This document shows, one piece after another, positions 22,985-32,841 of a stretch of 64,000 nucleotides of DNA (the first letter of the stretch is position 1; each line of letters begins with the position of its first letter). This stretch comes from Mycobacterium mantenii (GTDB lineage: Bacteria > Actinomycetota > Actinomycetes > Mycobacteriales > Mycobacteriaceae). The stretch spans positions 5,580,001 through 5,644,000 of the forward strand of contig NZ_AP022590.1 of assembly GCF_010731775.1 (NCBI RefSeq). The letters are read 5' to 3'. The translations under genes and the position numbers were made by a program. The notes beneath the pieces are model-generated. The model made no database searches. It had not been told where the DNA came from and was given only the letters and a program-made list of their open reading frames with translations.

Positions 22985-24211
22985 TCAGCCGGTCACCGTC
23001 AGCCAGATCAGCACCACGTTAAGCAGACTAATCAATACGGCGATGGCCCAGCCAAGAATCGTGGTGACGCGGTGATTGACGTCGCCACCCATCAGCTCGC
23101 GATTGCTGGTCAGCTTGATCAAAGGCAGCACCGCAAAAGGTATTCCGAACGACAACACCACCTGGGAAAGCACCAGCGCCCGGGTGGGGTCGAAGCCGAC
23201 CGCCAGGATCACCAGGGCGGGCACCAGGGTGATCAACCGGCGCAGCAGCATGGGGATCGACCGGTGCAGCAACCCCTGCATGATCATGGCGCCGGCATAG
23301 GCGCCGACCGAGGACGACGCGAGACCGGATGCGAGCAACCCGACGGCAAACAGCACCGCGATGGTCGGGCCCAGCGTGTTGTGAATCGCGGAATAGGCGC
23401 CCTCGATGGAGGCGCTCACGTCGCGGTGTTGCAGGTTGATCGCGGCGATCAGCAGCATCACGGCGTTCACGGTGCCGGCGACTGCCATCGCCAGCACCAC
23501 ATCCCAGCGAGTGATGCGCAGCAGCAGGTGGCGATGTGACCCCTCGTCGGGATGCCCGTGCCGGTCGAGGACCAGGCCCGAATGCATGTACACGGCGTGC
23601 GGCATCACGGTGGCGCCCAGAATGGCGGCGGCCAGGAGGACGCTCTCGGCGCCGCGGAACCGGGGAATCAGCCCGCCGAGCATCTCCTCCGGAGGGGCCG
23701 TCTTGACGAAGAAACTCGCCGCGAATCCGATCGCGATGACCAGCAGCAAGCCGGTGATGACACGCTCGAAAATGATCTGTCCGCGCCGGTCCTGAATTCC
23801 CAGCAACAGCAGCGCCACCAGACCGGTGATCAGCCCGCCGGCCAGCAGCGGCAAGCTGAACAGAATGTGCAACGCGATGGCCCCGCCGACGACCTCGGCC
23901 GCGTCCGTGGCGACGGCCACGAGTTCGGCCTGCGCCCAGTAGATCAACCGCGCCGGCCGGCCCATCCGCTTGCCGATCATGGCGGGCAGGGAGCGCCCAG
24001 TGACCAGCCCCAGCTTCGCCGACAGGTACTGCACCAGGCCCGCCAGCACGTTGGCCACCACGATGACCCACAGCAGCAGGTAGCCGTACTGCGACCCGGC
24101 GCTGACGTTGGCCGCGACGTTTCCCGGGTCGACGTAGGCGATCGCGGCGACGAACGCGGGCCCCAGCAAATACCAGTTGCCCTTGAGCGAGCCCTGGGTG
24201 CGCTGTGCCAA
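22985..24211 (-). CDS. mntH: Nramp-family manganese/divalent metal transporter
   Basis: The 408-residue membrane protein has about 11 helices. The first helix carries the metal-binding DPGN (AYVDPGNVAANVSAGSQYGY) and helix 6 the MPHAVYMHS signature (the M-P-H motif), both diagnostic of Nramp/MntH proton-coupled Mn2+/Fe2+ importers. It corresponds to Rv0924c. A short inverted motif GGTTAGTCGAACAT lies 40 bp upstream (24251-24264) and could be a metalloregulator site, but this is a guess. It heads a unit with the GGCT/PghP and LLM genes. Confidence 0.95.
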   Translation of the reverse strand: MAQRTQGSLKGNWYLLGPAFVAAIAYVDPGNVAANVSAGSQYGYLLLWVIVVANVLAGLVQYLSAKLGLVTGRSLPAMIGKRMGRPARLIYWAQAELVAVATDAAEVVGGAIALHILFSLPLLAGGLITGLVALLLLGIQDRRGQIIFERVITGLLLVIAIGFAASFFVKTAPPEEMLGGLIPRFRGAESVLLAAAILGATVMPHAVYMHSGLVLDRHGHPDEGSHRHLLLRITRWDVVLAMAVAGTVNAVMLLIAAINLQHRDVSASIEGAYSAIHNTLGPTIAVLFAVGLLASGLASSSVGAYAGAMIMQGLLHRSIPMLLRRLITLVPALVILAVGFDPTRALVLSQVVLSFGIPFAVLPLIKLTSNRELMGGDVNHRVTTILGWAIAVLISLLNVVLIWLTVTG

Positions 24212-24307
24212 CGTGTCGACCTCGATTCACATCACCGAATAAGAAAGTGAGGTTAGTCGAACATCCCTGCGCCACCCGCAGCGGCCACGGCGTTTCCACT
24301 CTCGGGT

Positions 24308-25384
24308 TCACTGCGGGAGGTAGAGCCCCTTGCCGGTGATCAGGGGCAAGTCGAGCGTCGTCACGATGCCGGCCGGGGCGGCCACCACCGCGGGGATGGC
24401 GTTGACGACCCGCATCGCGGTGGCCACCAGGCCCGCGTGGTTGTGATCGCCCTTGCGGCTGCTCAGGCAGACGTCCATGGCGTAGGACGGCTCGCCGGTG
24501 ATTTCGATGCGGTAGGAGCCGCCCTCCTGGGCGGGCTGCGGCCAGTCGGGGCACAGGTCCTCGCGCAGCCGGGTGACATGTTCGAGGACGACGGCGGGCT
24601 CGCCGTTGACCATGCCGAACACCTCGAAGCGCAGCGCCGCGGCGGTGCCCTTGGCGATATGACCCGAGGCGATGTCAAAGTCCTCGGGCGCAGGTATGCG
24701 GACGTAATTCTGGGTGACCTCGTCCAGCGAAATACCGAGTCCCGCCGCCAGTTGCCGGATCACCGACCCCCAGGCGAGGCTGAGCACGCCGGGCTGCAGC
24801 AGCATGGGAATCTCGTCCAGTGGCTTGCCGAAGCCCATCACGTCGAACATGACCGCGGCGCTGTCGTAGGTGGCGTAGTCGACGATCTCCATGCAGCGGA
24901 TCTGCTGGATGCTCTGGCAGGTGCCCGCAAGTGCCAGCGGCAGTAGATCGTTGGCGAAGCCAGGATCGATACCGTTCACGTAGAGGCTTGAATTTCCTTC
25001 GCGCGCTGCGTCTTCCAGAGGCTTAATGAGCTCCTCGGGAATCACCTGCCACGGATACTGCAAGAAGACCGGGCCGCTGCCGACGACGTTGATTCCCGCC
25101 GCCAGGACGCGCCGGTAGTCCTCGAGCGCCTCGGGCAACCGGTTGTCGGCCAGCGCGTTGTACACGGCGCATTGCGGCCCCGTGGCGAGCACGGCATCCA
25201 GATCGGTGCTGGCAAGCACACCTGTCGAATTGGCAAGCCCCGCAAGCTCCGCCGCGTCCTTGCCGGCCTTGGCGTCGGAAGACACCCAGACGCCGGTCAG
25301 TTCGAACTGCGGATTGGTGATGAGCGCCCGCAGCGCGTGGATACCGACGTTGCCGGTGCCCAATTGGACGACGGGGATGGGCAT
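24308..25384 (-). CDS. NAD(P)-binding dihydrodipicolinate-reductase-like oxidoreductase (Rv0926c-like)
   Basis: The 358-residue protein has an N-terminal Rossmann fold (VVQLGTGNVGIHALRALITN; GTGNVG loop) and an AVLATGPQCAVYNALADNR segment like the DapB-type N-terminal domain, then a C-terminal domain with SLYVNGIDPGFANDLLPLAL. This architecture is found in the amine/diaminopimelate-dehydrogenase-like family that includes Rv0926c. The reaction is unknown; position next to an SDR gene (24 bases apart) suggests a shared two-step oxidation. Confidence 0.82.
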   Translation of the reverse strand: MPIPVVQLGTGNVGIHALRALITNPQFELTGVWVSSDAKAGKDAAELAGLANSTGVLASTDLDAVLATGPQCAVYNALADNRLPEALEDYRRVLAAGINVVGSGPVFLQYPWQVIPEELIKPLEDAAREGNSSLYVNGIDPGFANDLLPLALAGTCQSIQQIRCMEIVDYATYDSAAVMFDVMGFGKPLDEIPMLLQPGVLSLAWGSVIRQLAAGLGISLDEVTQNYVRIPAPEDFDIASGHIAKGTAAALRFEVFGMVNGEPAVVLEHVTRLREDLCPDWPQPAQEGGSYRIEITGEPSYAMDVCLSSRKGDHNHAGLVATAMRVVNAIPAVVAAPAGIVTTLDLPLITGKGLYLPQ

Positions 25385-25408
25385 GACTGGCTCCTTAGCG
25401 GTGGGGGG

Positions 25409-26200
25409 TCACAGGTCCGGGACGGGGATGTCGAGATTGGGGAAGGTGAGGCCGCCGTCGACCTCGAGTGTCTTACCGGTCAGGAAGCTGCCGGCGGGGG
25501 AGGCCAAATAGACTGCGGCAGCGGCAATGTCGACGGGGTCACCGAGGCGGCGCATCGGTGTGGCCTTCTCCATCGGCGCACGCAGCTCGTCGTTGGAGGC
25601 GACCACGTCCAGCGCGGAGGTCAGGATCGATCCGGGTGCGATCGCGTTGACACGAATCCGCGGGCACAGATCCAGGGCGGCCAGCCGCGTGTAGTGCGAC
25701 AGCGCGGCCTTGGCGGTGCCGTAGGCCGCGAAACCCCGCCCGGCCAGCCGGCCCATGGTCGAGGTGATGTTGATGATGCTGCCGCCGTCGGAGTGCTCGA
25801 GCATCAATGGCACCGCCGCCAGCGTCAACGCGTGGGCCGTGGCGACGTTGAAGGTGAAGGCGTCCTTGAGATCCTTCGTCGACGTGGTCAACAGCGTGTT
25901 GGGCATGGTCCCGCCGACGTTGTTGACGACGATGTCTAGTTTCCCGAACGCTTCAACGGCCTGGCCGGCCAGCTCCGCGGTGGACTCGGGATGCGCCAGG
26001 TCGGCGGCCACGACGTGGGCCCGGCGTCCGACGCCCCGGACCTGTTCGGCGACGGCTTCTAGTTGGGATTGCGTGCGTGAGGCGATGAGAACGTCCGCAC
26101 CCGCCTCGGCGAACGCCAGCGCGATGGCCGCCCCGAGGCCGCGGCCTGCACCGGTGATGACGGCGACTTTGTCGTCGAGACGGAACCTGTCAAGGATCAT
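25409..26200 (-). CDS. Short-chain dehydrogenase/reductase (Rv0927c-like)
   Basis: This is a 263-residue classical SDR: cofactor motif [19 protein letters not shown] (residues 17-35), NNVGG at 93-97, catalytic Ser in NITSTMGRL, and [15 protein letters not shown] with the Tyr160-x3-Lys164 pair. The start is ATG 26200; the longer open frame upstream runs into the divergent pstS promoter region. It is first in the unit with the Rv0926c-like gene and divergent from the pst genes, as in M. tuberculosis. Confidence 0.9.
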   Translation of the reverse strand: MILDRFRLDDKVAVITGAGRGLGAAIALAFAEAGADVLIASRTQSQLEAVAEQVRGVGRRAHVVAADLAHPESTAELAGQAVEAFGKLDIVVNNVGGTMPNTLLTTSTKDLKDAFTFNVATAHALTLAAVPLMLEHSDGGSIINITSTMGRLAGRGFAAYGTAKAALSHYTRLAALDLCPRIRVNAIAPGSILTSALDVVASNDELRAPMEKATPMRRLGDPVDIAAAAVYLASPAGSFLTGKTLEVDGGLTFPNLDIPVPDL

Positions 26201-26395
26201 GGCGGCCTCTCTTCGTTTCGGTGTCAGCCGACACGGTAGCAAGCCGCGCCGTCTCGGATCGCGCATTTCTGGAACAGGTTCTACTTTTGCATACGGGCGT
26301 GGCGGTACGATTTTCCGACTGTGCTCCGGCGGTCGCGCACGGGCCCCGCGCTGCGCTGACCTTCTCCCGCCTGCGCTGCGTCGCCATTCGCGCGC

Positions 26396-26418
26396 CGTTA
26401 ACCTTGATGCTGTTAGCT
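26396..26418 (+). promoter_or_regulatory. Conserved element upstream of the first pstS
   Basis: CGTTAACCTTGATGCTGTTA followed by GCT matches, at 20 of 23 positions, the element at 27722-27744 upstream of the second pstS. The GTTAACC/GTTAGCT repeat could be a RegX3/PhoP-type phosphate-control site. It lies 43 bp before the start codon. Confidence 0.5.
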
Positions 26419-26460
26419 GAACGGCGGCGATCATGTGTGTGGACACCGCGAGGAAGTAAC

Positions 26461-27567
26461 TTGAGGCGCAAGCATTTTGGTGCCGCATTGAGTGTCCTGA
26501 CGGCCAGTGCGCTGGTGTTGTCGGGATGCGGGAGTGACGACACCCGAGCGTGGGGACGCGGGGCAAACCCGTCGGGCCAGGTCAGTTGCGGCGGCAAGAA
26601 GGCCCTGAAGGCCAGCGGATCCACGGCTCAGGCCAACGCGATGACCCGCTTCGTCAACGCGTTCGAGCGGGCCTGCCCCGGCCAAACGCTGAATTACACT
26701 CCCACCGGTTCGGGCGCGGGCATCGGTGAATTCACCGGGAACCAAACCGATTTCGGCGGCTCGGATTCGCCGCTGGCCCCGATCGAATACTTCGCCGCCC
26801 AGACGCGATGCGGTTCGCCCGCATTGAATCTGCCGGTGGTTTTCGGACCGATCGCCATCACCTACAACGTCCGGGGCGTCAACTCGCTGATCCTCGACGG
26901 CCCCACCACCGCAAAAATCTTCAAGGGCGCGATAACCGTCTGGAACGATCCCGCTATCCGGGCGCTGAATCCCGGCGCCGCACTGCCGGCCGAGCCCATC
27001 CACGTCACGTTCCGCAGCGACCAGTCCGGCACCACGGACAATTTCCAGAAATATCTGGACTCGGCCTCCGACGGTGTCTGGGACAGGGGCATCGGAAAGA
27101 CCTTCACCGGAGGGGTGGGCGAGGGCGCCGAGGGCAACGGCGGCACATCGGCCGCCGTGAAAGCGACCGAGGGTGCGATCACCTACAACGAATGGTCGTT
27201 TGCTTCGGCGCAGAAACTGGACATGGCCAGGATCGTCACCTCGGCCGGACCAAACCCGGTGTCGATCAGTGCGGATTCGGTCGGTAAAACGATTTCCGGT
27301 GCCACCCTCACCGGGCCGGGCAATGATTTGGTCGTTGACACCTTCTCGTTCTACAAGCCGACCCGGCCCGGTTCCTACCCCATCGTGTTGGCCACCTACG
27401 AGATCGTGTGCTCCAAGTACCCCGACCCGCAGGTGGGCGCGGCGGTAAAAGCGTTCCTGCAGAGCACCATTGGCGCCGGGCAGCACGGTCTTGCGGACAA
27501 TGGATATATCCCGGTGCCCGGGTCATTCAAGTCACGGCTGTCGGAATCCATCAACTCGATCTCGTGA
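26461..27567 (+). CDS. pstS: Phosphate-binding lipoprotein PstS (first tandem copy)
   Basis: The 368-residue protein starts at TTG 26461 with GAGGAAG upstream. It has a lipoprotein signal ending LSGC (lipobox, Cys about residue 21) and a periplasmic-binding-protein fold. Phosphate-loop residues are visible: [25 protein letters not shown] and [15 protein letters not shown]. It captures phosphate outside the membrane for the PstC/PstA/PstB ABC importer. It corresponds to PstS3/PstS2-type proteins and is followed by a second copy about four-fifths identical. A 23-bp element upstream is shared with that copy. Confidence 0.93.
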   Translation: MRRKHFGAALSVLTASALVLSGCGSDDTRAWGRGANPSGQVSCGGKKALKASGSTAQANAMTRFVNAFERACPGQTLNYTPTGSGAGIGEFTGNQTDFGGSDSPLAPIEYFAAQTRCGSPALNLPVVFGPIAITYNVRGVNSLILDGPTTAKIFKGAITVWNDPAIRALNPGAALPAEPIHVTFRSDQSGTTDNFQKYLDSASDGVWDRGIGKTFTGGVGEGAEGNGGTSAAVKATEGAITYNEWSFASAQKLDMARIVTSAGPNPVSISADSVGKTISGATLTGPGNDLVVDTFSFYKPTRPGSYPIVLATYEIVCSKYPDPQVGAAVKAFLQSTIGAGQHGLADNGYIPVPGSFKSRLSESINSIS

Positions 27568-27721
27568 TTTCGAGAACGGGTTGCGGCCGCGGCGGACGCG
27601 GTAAACGCACAAGCATTTCTTTGCCGTCGTACCGTCTCGGGGCGGTGTCGAGTGTGGTTTTCGCCCAAGTCGCCGCCGGGTTCCATCGCGTTCAGCCGTG
27701 AACGCCGAACAATTTGCTCAA

Positions 27722-27744
27722 CGTTTACCTTGTTACTGTTAGCT
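27722..27744 (+). promoter_or_regulatory. Conserved element upstream of the second pstS
   Basis: CGTTTACCTTGTTACTGTTA followed by GCT is the second copy of the element at 26396-26418. It lies 83 bp before the start codon, inside a 260-bp gap with no gene, so the second pstS has its own regulated promoter region. Confidence 0.5.
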
Positions 27745-27827
27745 TCGTGGCTGCGAGACGGGCTGGTCGGGGCGCAACGCCTCCGACCGGCGGCGATCCT
27801 GTTTCATCCCTACCGTAAGGAAGCGAA

Positions 27828-28940
27828 TTGAAACTCAATCGATTTGGCGCCGTGCTGAGTGTCCTGAGCGCCGGCGCGCTGGTGTTGTCGGCATGCGGAA
27901 GCGATAACAACCGGACCGGCGCGAGCGCAACGAGCGGCTCCTCGTCGGGCAACGTGAGCTGCGGCGGCAAGAAGGCCCTCAAGGCCAGTGGTTCGACGGC
28001 TCAGGCCAACGCGATGACCCGATTCGTCAACGCGTTCGAGCAGGCCTGCCCCGGACAGACGTTGAACTACACCGCCAACGGATCCGGCGCGGGAATCAGC
28101 GAATTCAACGGCAAGCAGACCGATTTCGGTGGTTCCGATTCGCCGCTGGCGCCCAACGAATACGCCGCGGCACAGCAGCGTTGCGGTTCGCCGGCGTTGA
28201 ACCTGCCGGTGGTTTTCGGCCCAATCGCCATCACCTACAACGTCAACGGTCTCAATTCACTGAGCCTGGATGGCTCCACGGCCGCCAAAGTCTTCAACGG
28301 CGCGATCACGATGTGGAATGACCCCGCGATCCAGGCCGTCAACCCGGGTGCCACGTTGCCCGCAGAGCCGATTCACGTCGTGTTCCGCAACGACGAATCC
28401 GGCACCACCGACAATTTCCAGAAATACCTCGATGCCGCCTCCAACGGTGCGTGGGGCAAGGGCGCCGGAAAGACCTTCAAGGGCGGTGTCGGCGAGGGAG
28501 CCAAGGGCAACGACGGCACCTCAGCGGCGATCAAGGCCACCGAGGGATCCATCACCTACAACGAATGGTCGTTTGCTCAGGCGCAGAAGCTGAACATGGC
28601 CAAAATCATCACCTCCGCCGGCCCAGACGCGGTGCCGATCAGTGCGGACTCGGTGGGCAAGACCATTGCCGGAGCCAAGATCGCCGGCCAGGGCAACGAC
28701 CTGGTGCTCGACACGCTGTCCTTCTACAAGCCGACCCAGGCCGGTTCTTACCCGATCGTGTTGGCCACCTATGAAATCGTCTGCTCGAAGTACCCCGACG
28801 CGCAGGTCGGTACGGCGGTAAAGGCGTTCCTGCAGAGCACCATCGGTGCCGGGCAGAACGGTCTGGCCGACAACGGCTACATCCCGATCCCCGACGCGTT
28901 CAAGTCGAGGCTGTCTACGTCCATCAACGCCATCACATAA
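27828..28940 (+). CDS. pstS3: Phosphate-binding lipoprotein PstS (second tandem copy)
   Basis: This is a 370-residue paralogue of the preceding gene. TTG 27828 follows AAGGAAG; the lipobox is LSAC. The binding motifs are the same ([40 protein letters not shown]), while the linker after the lipobox is Ser/Thr-rich and acid/base residues on the surface differ. It is immediately followed by pstC (12 bases), so it is the copy joined to the permease genes as pstS3 is to pstC2-pstA1 in M. tuberculosis. Confidence 0.93.
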   Translation: MKLNRFGAVLSVLSAGALVLSACGSDNNRTGASATSGSSSGNVSCGGKKALKASGSTAQANAMTRFVNAFEQACPGQTLNYTANGSGAGISEFNGKQTDFGGSDSPLAPNEYAAAQQRCGSPALNLPVVFGPIAITYNVNGLNSLSLDGSTAAKVFNGAITMWNDPAIQAVNPGATLPAEPIHVVFRNDESGTTDNFQKYLDAASNGAWGKGAGKTFKGGVGEGAKGNDGTSAAIKATEGSITYNEWSFAQAQKLNMAKIITSAGPDAVPISADSVGKTIAGAKIAGQGNDLVLDTLSFYKPTQAGSYPIVLATYEIVCSKYPDAQVGTAVKAFLQSTIGAGQNGLADNGYIPIPDAFKSRLSTSINAIT

Positions 28941-28952
28941 CCTGAAGTGGTT

Positions 28953-29945
28953 GTGACACGAGGAACAGCAATCAGCCCGTCGACCACGGAGAAGCCGGCA
29001 CTAACAACGCTGAGTGCACACGTGGGGCGGCGGGCTGATCGCCTGTTCAAGTTGAGCGCCGCCGCTGCGGGCTCGACGATCGTGATCGCCATCCTGTTGA
29101 TCGCGCTGTTCCTGTTGCTGCGCGCCGTCCCGTCGTTGCGCGTCAACCACGCGAACTTCTTCACCAGCGCCAAATTCAGCACCAGCGACCCGAACAAGCT
29201 CGCGTTCGGGATCCGCGACCTGCTCATGGTCACGGTGCTCAGTTCGCTCAGCGCGCTGGTGTTGGCCGTCCCCGTCGCGGTCGGCATCGCCGTGTTCCTG
29301 ACGCAATACGCGCCCAAGCGGCTGGCGCGCCCGTTCGGCGCTGTGGTGGATCTGCTGGCCGCGGTGCCGTCGATCATCTTCGGGCTGTGGGGGATTTTCG
29401 TGCTCGCCCCCCAGATCGAACCGGTGGCCGCGTTTCTGAACCGCCATCTCGGATGGTTCTTCCTGTTCAAACAGGGCAACGTTTCGCTGGCCGGTGGCGG
29501 CACCATTTTCACCGCCGCCGTCGTGCTCTCGGTGATGATCCTGCCGATCATCACCTCCGTCTCGCGCGAAGTCTTTCGGCAGACCCCGCACATCCAAATG
29601 GAGGCGGCGCAGGCGCTGGGCGCCACCAAATGGGAGGTGGTGCGGATGACCGTGCTGCCGTTCGGCCGCAGCGGTGTGATCGCGGCCTCGATGCTGGGGT
29701 TGGGCCGGGCGCTGGGCGAGACCGTCGCCGTGCTGATCATTCTGCGTTCGGCGGCCCGCCCGGGTAACTGGTCGCTGTTCGACGGGGGCTACACGTTCGC
29801 CTCGAAGATCGCCTCCGCGGCCGCCGAGTTCAGTTCGCCGCTGCCCACGGGGGCTTACATCTCGGCGGGATTCGCGCTCTTCGTCTTGACGTTCATCGTC
29901 AACGCGCTCGCCCGCGCGATCGCCGGCGGCAAGGTCAACGGATGA
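28953..29945 (+). CDS. pstC2: Phosphate ABC transporter permease PstC
   Basis: The protein has about six membrane helices and the inner-membrane coupling EAA loop ([21 protein letters not shown]). It pairs with PstA to form the phosphate channel. Two GTG starts in frame (28947 and 28953) give VVTRGTA or VTRGTA; the second is slightly better spaced. The order pstS-pstC-pstA and no pstB nearby match the pstS3-pstC2-pstA1 locus of M. tuberculosis, so the ATPase must be encoded elsewhere. Confidence 0.92.
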   Translation: MTRGTAISPSTTEKPALTTLSAHVGRRADRLFKLSAAAAGSTIVIAILLIALFLLLRAVPSLRVNHANFFTSAKFSTSDPNKLAFGIRDLLMVTVLSSLSALVLAVPVAVGIAVFLTQYAPKRLARPFGAVVDLLAAVPSIIFGLWGIFVLAPQIEPVAAFLNRHLGWFFLFKQGNVSLAGGGTIFTAAVVLSVMILPIITSVSREVFRQTPHIQMEAAQALGATKWEVVRMTVLPFGRSGVIAASMLGLGRALGETVAVLIILRSAARPGNWSLFDGGYTFASKIASAAAEFSSPLPTGAYISAGFALFVLTFIVNALARAIAGGKVNG

Positions 29946-30016
29946 GTGGGTATGAGGAGCGCTCATGGCGCGCGGCGCGACGACGCAGAGCGAAGCGATG
30001 ATGAGGAGCGGCGCTC
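29943..30016 (+). repeat. MIRU-like interspersed repeat between pstC and pstA
   Basis: The 74-bp spacer begins at the pstC stop (ATGA) and contains GACGCAGAGCGAAGCGATGA followed by TGAGGAGCGGCGCTC, sequence typical of mycobacterial interspersed repetitive units, which sit in operons with stop and start codons at their ends. It supplies the GAGGAG ribosome site for pstA at GTG 30017. Identified by resemblance to known MIRU sequence from memory. Confidence 0.6.
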
Positions 30017-30919
30017 GTGACCGTTGAGGCCCTTGACCGTCCGGTCAAAGTCGAGGTGTTCAGGCCGCTGAGCTTGCGGCGCCGAATCACCAACAACGCC
30101 GCGACGCTTTTCTTCCTCGGCTCCTTCTGCATCGCGCTGGTCCCGCTGATCTGGGTGTTGTCGATCGTGATCGCACGAGGCTGGTACGCCGTCACACGGT
30201 CGGGTTGGTGGACCCACTCGCTGCACGGCGTGCTGCCGGAGCAATTCGCCGGCGGCATCTACCACGCGCTTTACGGCACGCTGGTGCAGGCCGGGGTGGC
30301 CGCGGCCCTGGCCGTGCCGCTGGGCTTGATGACCGCGGTCTTCCTGGTGGAATACGGGTCGGGACGGCTGGTGCGGCTGACGACGTTCATGGTCGACGTG
30401 CTCGCCGGAGTGCCCTCCATCGTGGCGGCGCTGTTCATCTTCAGCCTGTGGATCGCCACCCTGGGCTTCCAGCAGAGTTCGTTCGCGGTGTCGCTGGCCC
30501 TGGTCTTGTTGATGTTGCCGGTGGTGGTGCGCTCCGCCGAGGAGATGCTCAGGCTGGTGCCCGACGACCTGCGTGAGGCCAGCTACGCGCTCGGTGTGTC
30601 CAAATGGAAGACCATCGTGCGGATCGTCTTCCCGATCGCGATGCCCGGCATCGTGTCCGGCATTTTGCTGTCGGTCGCGCGGGTGATCGGCGAAACCGCG
30701 CCGGTGCTCGTGCTGGTCGGCTACAGCCGATCGATCAACGTCGACATCTTCCACGGCAACATGGCTTCACTGCCGCTGCTGATCTACACCGAGCTCACCA
30801 ACCCCGAACACGCCGGTTTCCTGCGGATCTGGGGTGCGGCGCTGACTCTGATCATCATGGTCGCCGTGATCAACATCGTCGCGGCGCTGACCCGCTTCCT
30901 GGCAACCCGCAGGCGCTGA
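30017..30919 (+). CDS. pstA1: Phosphate ABC transporter permease PstA
   Basis: The 300-residue protein has six membrane helices and the EAA coupling loop LREASYALGVSKWKTIVRIV. It is the partner of PstC in the high-affinity phosphate importer. GTG 30017 follows GAGGAGC in the MIRU-like spacer. The stop lies 11 bases from the end of the convergent ku gene, with no room for a long terminator. In M. tuberculosis pstA1 loss derepresses the SenX3-RegX3 response. Confidence 0.92.
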   Translation: MTVEALDRPVKVEVFRPLSLRRRITNNAATLFFLGSFCIALVPLIWVLSIVIARGWYAVTRSGWWTHSLHGVLPEQFAGGIYHALYGTLVQAGVAAALAVPLGLMTAVFLVEYGSGRLVRLTTFMVDVLAGVPSIVAALFIFSLWIATLGFQQSSFAVSLALVLLMLPVVVRSAEEMLRLVPDDLREASYALGVSKWKTIVRIVFPIAMPGIVSGILLSVARVIGETAPVLVLVGYSRSINVDIFHGNMASLPLLIYTELTNPEHAGFLRIWGAALTLIIMVAVINIVAALTRFLATRRR

Positions 30920-30930
30920 CCCGGGGCGGG

Positions 30931-31836
30931 TCAGGACTTCGACGACGCTTTCGATGCCGCCTTCTTCGCCGGAGCCTTCTTGGCGGCCGTCTTCTTCGCG
31001 GGCGCCTTTTTCGCCGCGGCCTTCTTCGCGGGTGCCTTGCCGTTGCCGGAGCGCGCCTTCACGCTGGCCTCCAGCTTGGCGAGCAGATCGGAAACATCTT
31101 CGGTCTCGTCCAGCTCCTTCGGCTGCTCCTCGGTGGTAAACGCTTCTCCGCCTTCGAGTTTGGCGTCGACCAGTTCCTGTAGCTGCTCCTGGTAGGTGTC
31201 GTGGTAGCGGTCGGGATTGAAGTCCTCGGCCATCGACTCCACCACTTGACCGGCCATCTTGAGTTCGGCCGGCTTGATCTCGACCTTCTTGTCCAGGATG
31301 GGGAAGTCCGGGTCGCGGATCTCGTCGGGCCACAACAACGTGTGCACCACCATCACGTCGCGCTTGCCGAAGTCCTTGACGCGCAAGGCCGCCAGCCGGG
31401 TCTTGTTACGCAACGTGAAATGAACTATCGCCATCCGATCCGTCTCGGCAAGCGTCTTGGCAAGCAGCACATAGGATTTCGATGACTTGGAGTCGGGCTC
31501 CAGGAAGTAACTGCGGTCGAACAGCATCGGGTCCACCTCGCTGGCCGGCACGAACTCCAGCACCTCGATCTCGCGGCTGCGTTCCTCGGGCAAGGTGGCG
31601 ATGTCGTCGTCGGTGATGATGACCATCTGGCCGTCGTCGGATTCGTAGGCCCGGGCGATGTCGCGGTATTCGACGGTCTCGCCGTCCACCTCGCACACGC
31701 GTTGGTAGCGGATGCGGCCGTTGTCCTTGGCGTGTACCTGGTGGAACTTGATGTCGTGGTCCTGGGTGGCGCTGTACACCTTGACCGGGACGTTCACCAG
31801 CCCGAACGCGATGGAACCCTTCCAGATGGAGCGCAT
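30931..31836 (-). CDS. ku: Non-homologous end-joining protein Ku
   Basis: The 301-residue bacterial Ku has the core MRSIWKGSIAFGLVNVPVKV (residues 1-20) and the beta-barrel ring domain to about residue 255. The C-terminus (265-301) is a Lys/Ala-rich tail of repeating APAKKA units that aids DNA binding and end bridging. It binds double-strand ends as a homodimer and recruits LigD. It equals Rv0937c. In M. tuberculosis it is divergent from and adjacent to ligD; here a four-gene polyol block lies between. Confidence 0.95.
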   Translation of the reverse strand: MRSIWKGSIAFGLVNVPVKVYSATQDHDIKFHQVHAKDNGRIRYQRVCEVDGETVEYRDIARAYESDDGQMVIITDDDIATLPEERSREIEVLEFVPASEVDPMLFDRSYFLEPDSKSSKSYVLLAKTLAETDRMAIVHFTLRNKTRLAALRVKDFGKRDVMVVHTLLWPDEIRDPDFPILDKKVEIKPAELKMAGQVVESMAEDFNPDRYHDTYQEQLQELVDAKLEGGEAFTTEEQPKELDETEDVSDLLAKLEASVKARSGNGKAPAKKAAAKKAPAKKTAAKKAPAKKAASKASSKS

Positions 31837-31932
31837 GCAAGTCAGTATGCCCGTACGCCCGGTGGCAAAACAGCACGACAGGGCTACGACCTGGGATTGT
31901 CCGGCCGGGCTGTCGAAGATCCGGATAAGCGC

Positions 31933-32841
31933 CTAGCGGCGCGAGGCGGCCTCCAGCGCGGCCCGATCCGGCAGGTCGGCTCCCGCGCGGCCGACGGTGA
32001 GTGCCGCGGACAGGCTCGCTGCCTGCAGCGCCGTCGTCAGCGCGTCCACGTCGATCCCGTGCAACTCGGTGCGCCGGTCGGCGCCCAACGATCCTGCTCC
32101 CCATAGCGCGTCGAGCAGACCGGCCATGAAGGAGTCACCGGCGCCGACGGTATCGACCACGCGCTCTGCGCGCGTCGGCACCCGGGCGACCCCCGCTGCG
32201 CAGAAAGCCACCGCACCCCGGTCGGCCATCGTCACAACCACGACGGCCGGCCCCAACCGCAACCACGTCTGCGCGATCTGGTCGGGCGAGCGAGTGGGGT
32301 CGATCCAGTGCAGGTCTTCCTCGCTGACTTTCACGATGTCGCTGCGTTCGATGAGATGCTGGATGCGCGCGACGGCCAGGTCCCGGTCGGCGACCAGCGA
32401 CGGCCGCACGTTGGGGTCGAAGCTGATCGTGGCCGAGACGCGATAAGCATCGATCATCGCGGCGACCGCGAGGCAGCCCGGATCCTGCACGGCGGCAATC
32501 GATCCGGTGTGGACGAAAAGCGGCGGGGCCACCGGCGGCGTTCCGGAGAGTTGCCAGTCCAGATCGAACACATAGTCGGCCGACCCGTCTTCCGCGATGG
32601 TCGACCGCGCGGTCGCCGTGCGCTCGGCGGTCCGGCTTTCTGAAACCAGTTGCACTCCTGCGGCTTCGACGTAGTCGATGATGCGGCGGCCATACGAGTC
32701 GTCGGCGATGCAGGTCAGGAAGTCGACGTCGCGGCCCAGCCGGCCGAGTCCGACGGCGACGTTGAGCGGGCTGCCACCGACATGCTCTTCGCTGTCGACG
32801 ATATCGATCAGCGACTCGCCGATCACCAGCCCGCGGGTCAT
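31933..32841 (-). CDS. PfkB-family carbohydrate kinase (fructokinase-like)
   Basis: The 302-residue ribokinase-family protein has N-terminal VGGSPLNVAVGLGRLG (sugar-binding glycines) and C-terminal DTVGAGDSFMAGLLDAL (anion hole and catalytic Asp). It phosphorylates a ketose, most likely fructose produced by the upstream mannitol dehydrogenase. Its ATG overlaps the stop of that gene by four bases (ATGA). It is the last gene of the polyol block. Confidence 0.88.
   Translation of the reverse strand: MTRGLVIGESLIDIVDSEEHVGGSPLNVAVGLGRLGRDVDFLTCIADDSYGRRIIDYVEAAGVQLVSESRTAERTATARSTIAEDGSADYVFDLDWQLSGTPPVAPPLFVHTGSIAAVQDPGCLAVAAMIDAYRVSATISFDPNVRPSLVADRDLAVARIQHLIERSDIVKVSEEDLHWIDPTRSPDQIAQTWLRLGPAVVVVTMADRGAVAFCAAGVARVPTRAERVVDTVGAGDSFMAGLLDALWGAGSLGADRRTELHGIDVDALTTALQAASLSAALTVGRAGADLPDRAALEAASRR

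Noticed and set aside
23028..24554. 508-codon minus-strand frame over mntH
   Set aside because: The same-strand frame of mntH has all Nramp motifs; this one is the shifted, Arg/Pro-rich reading.
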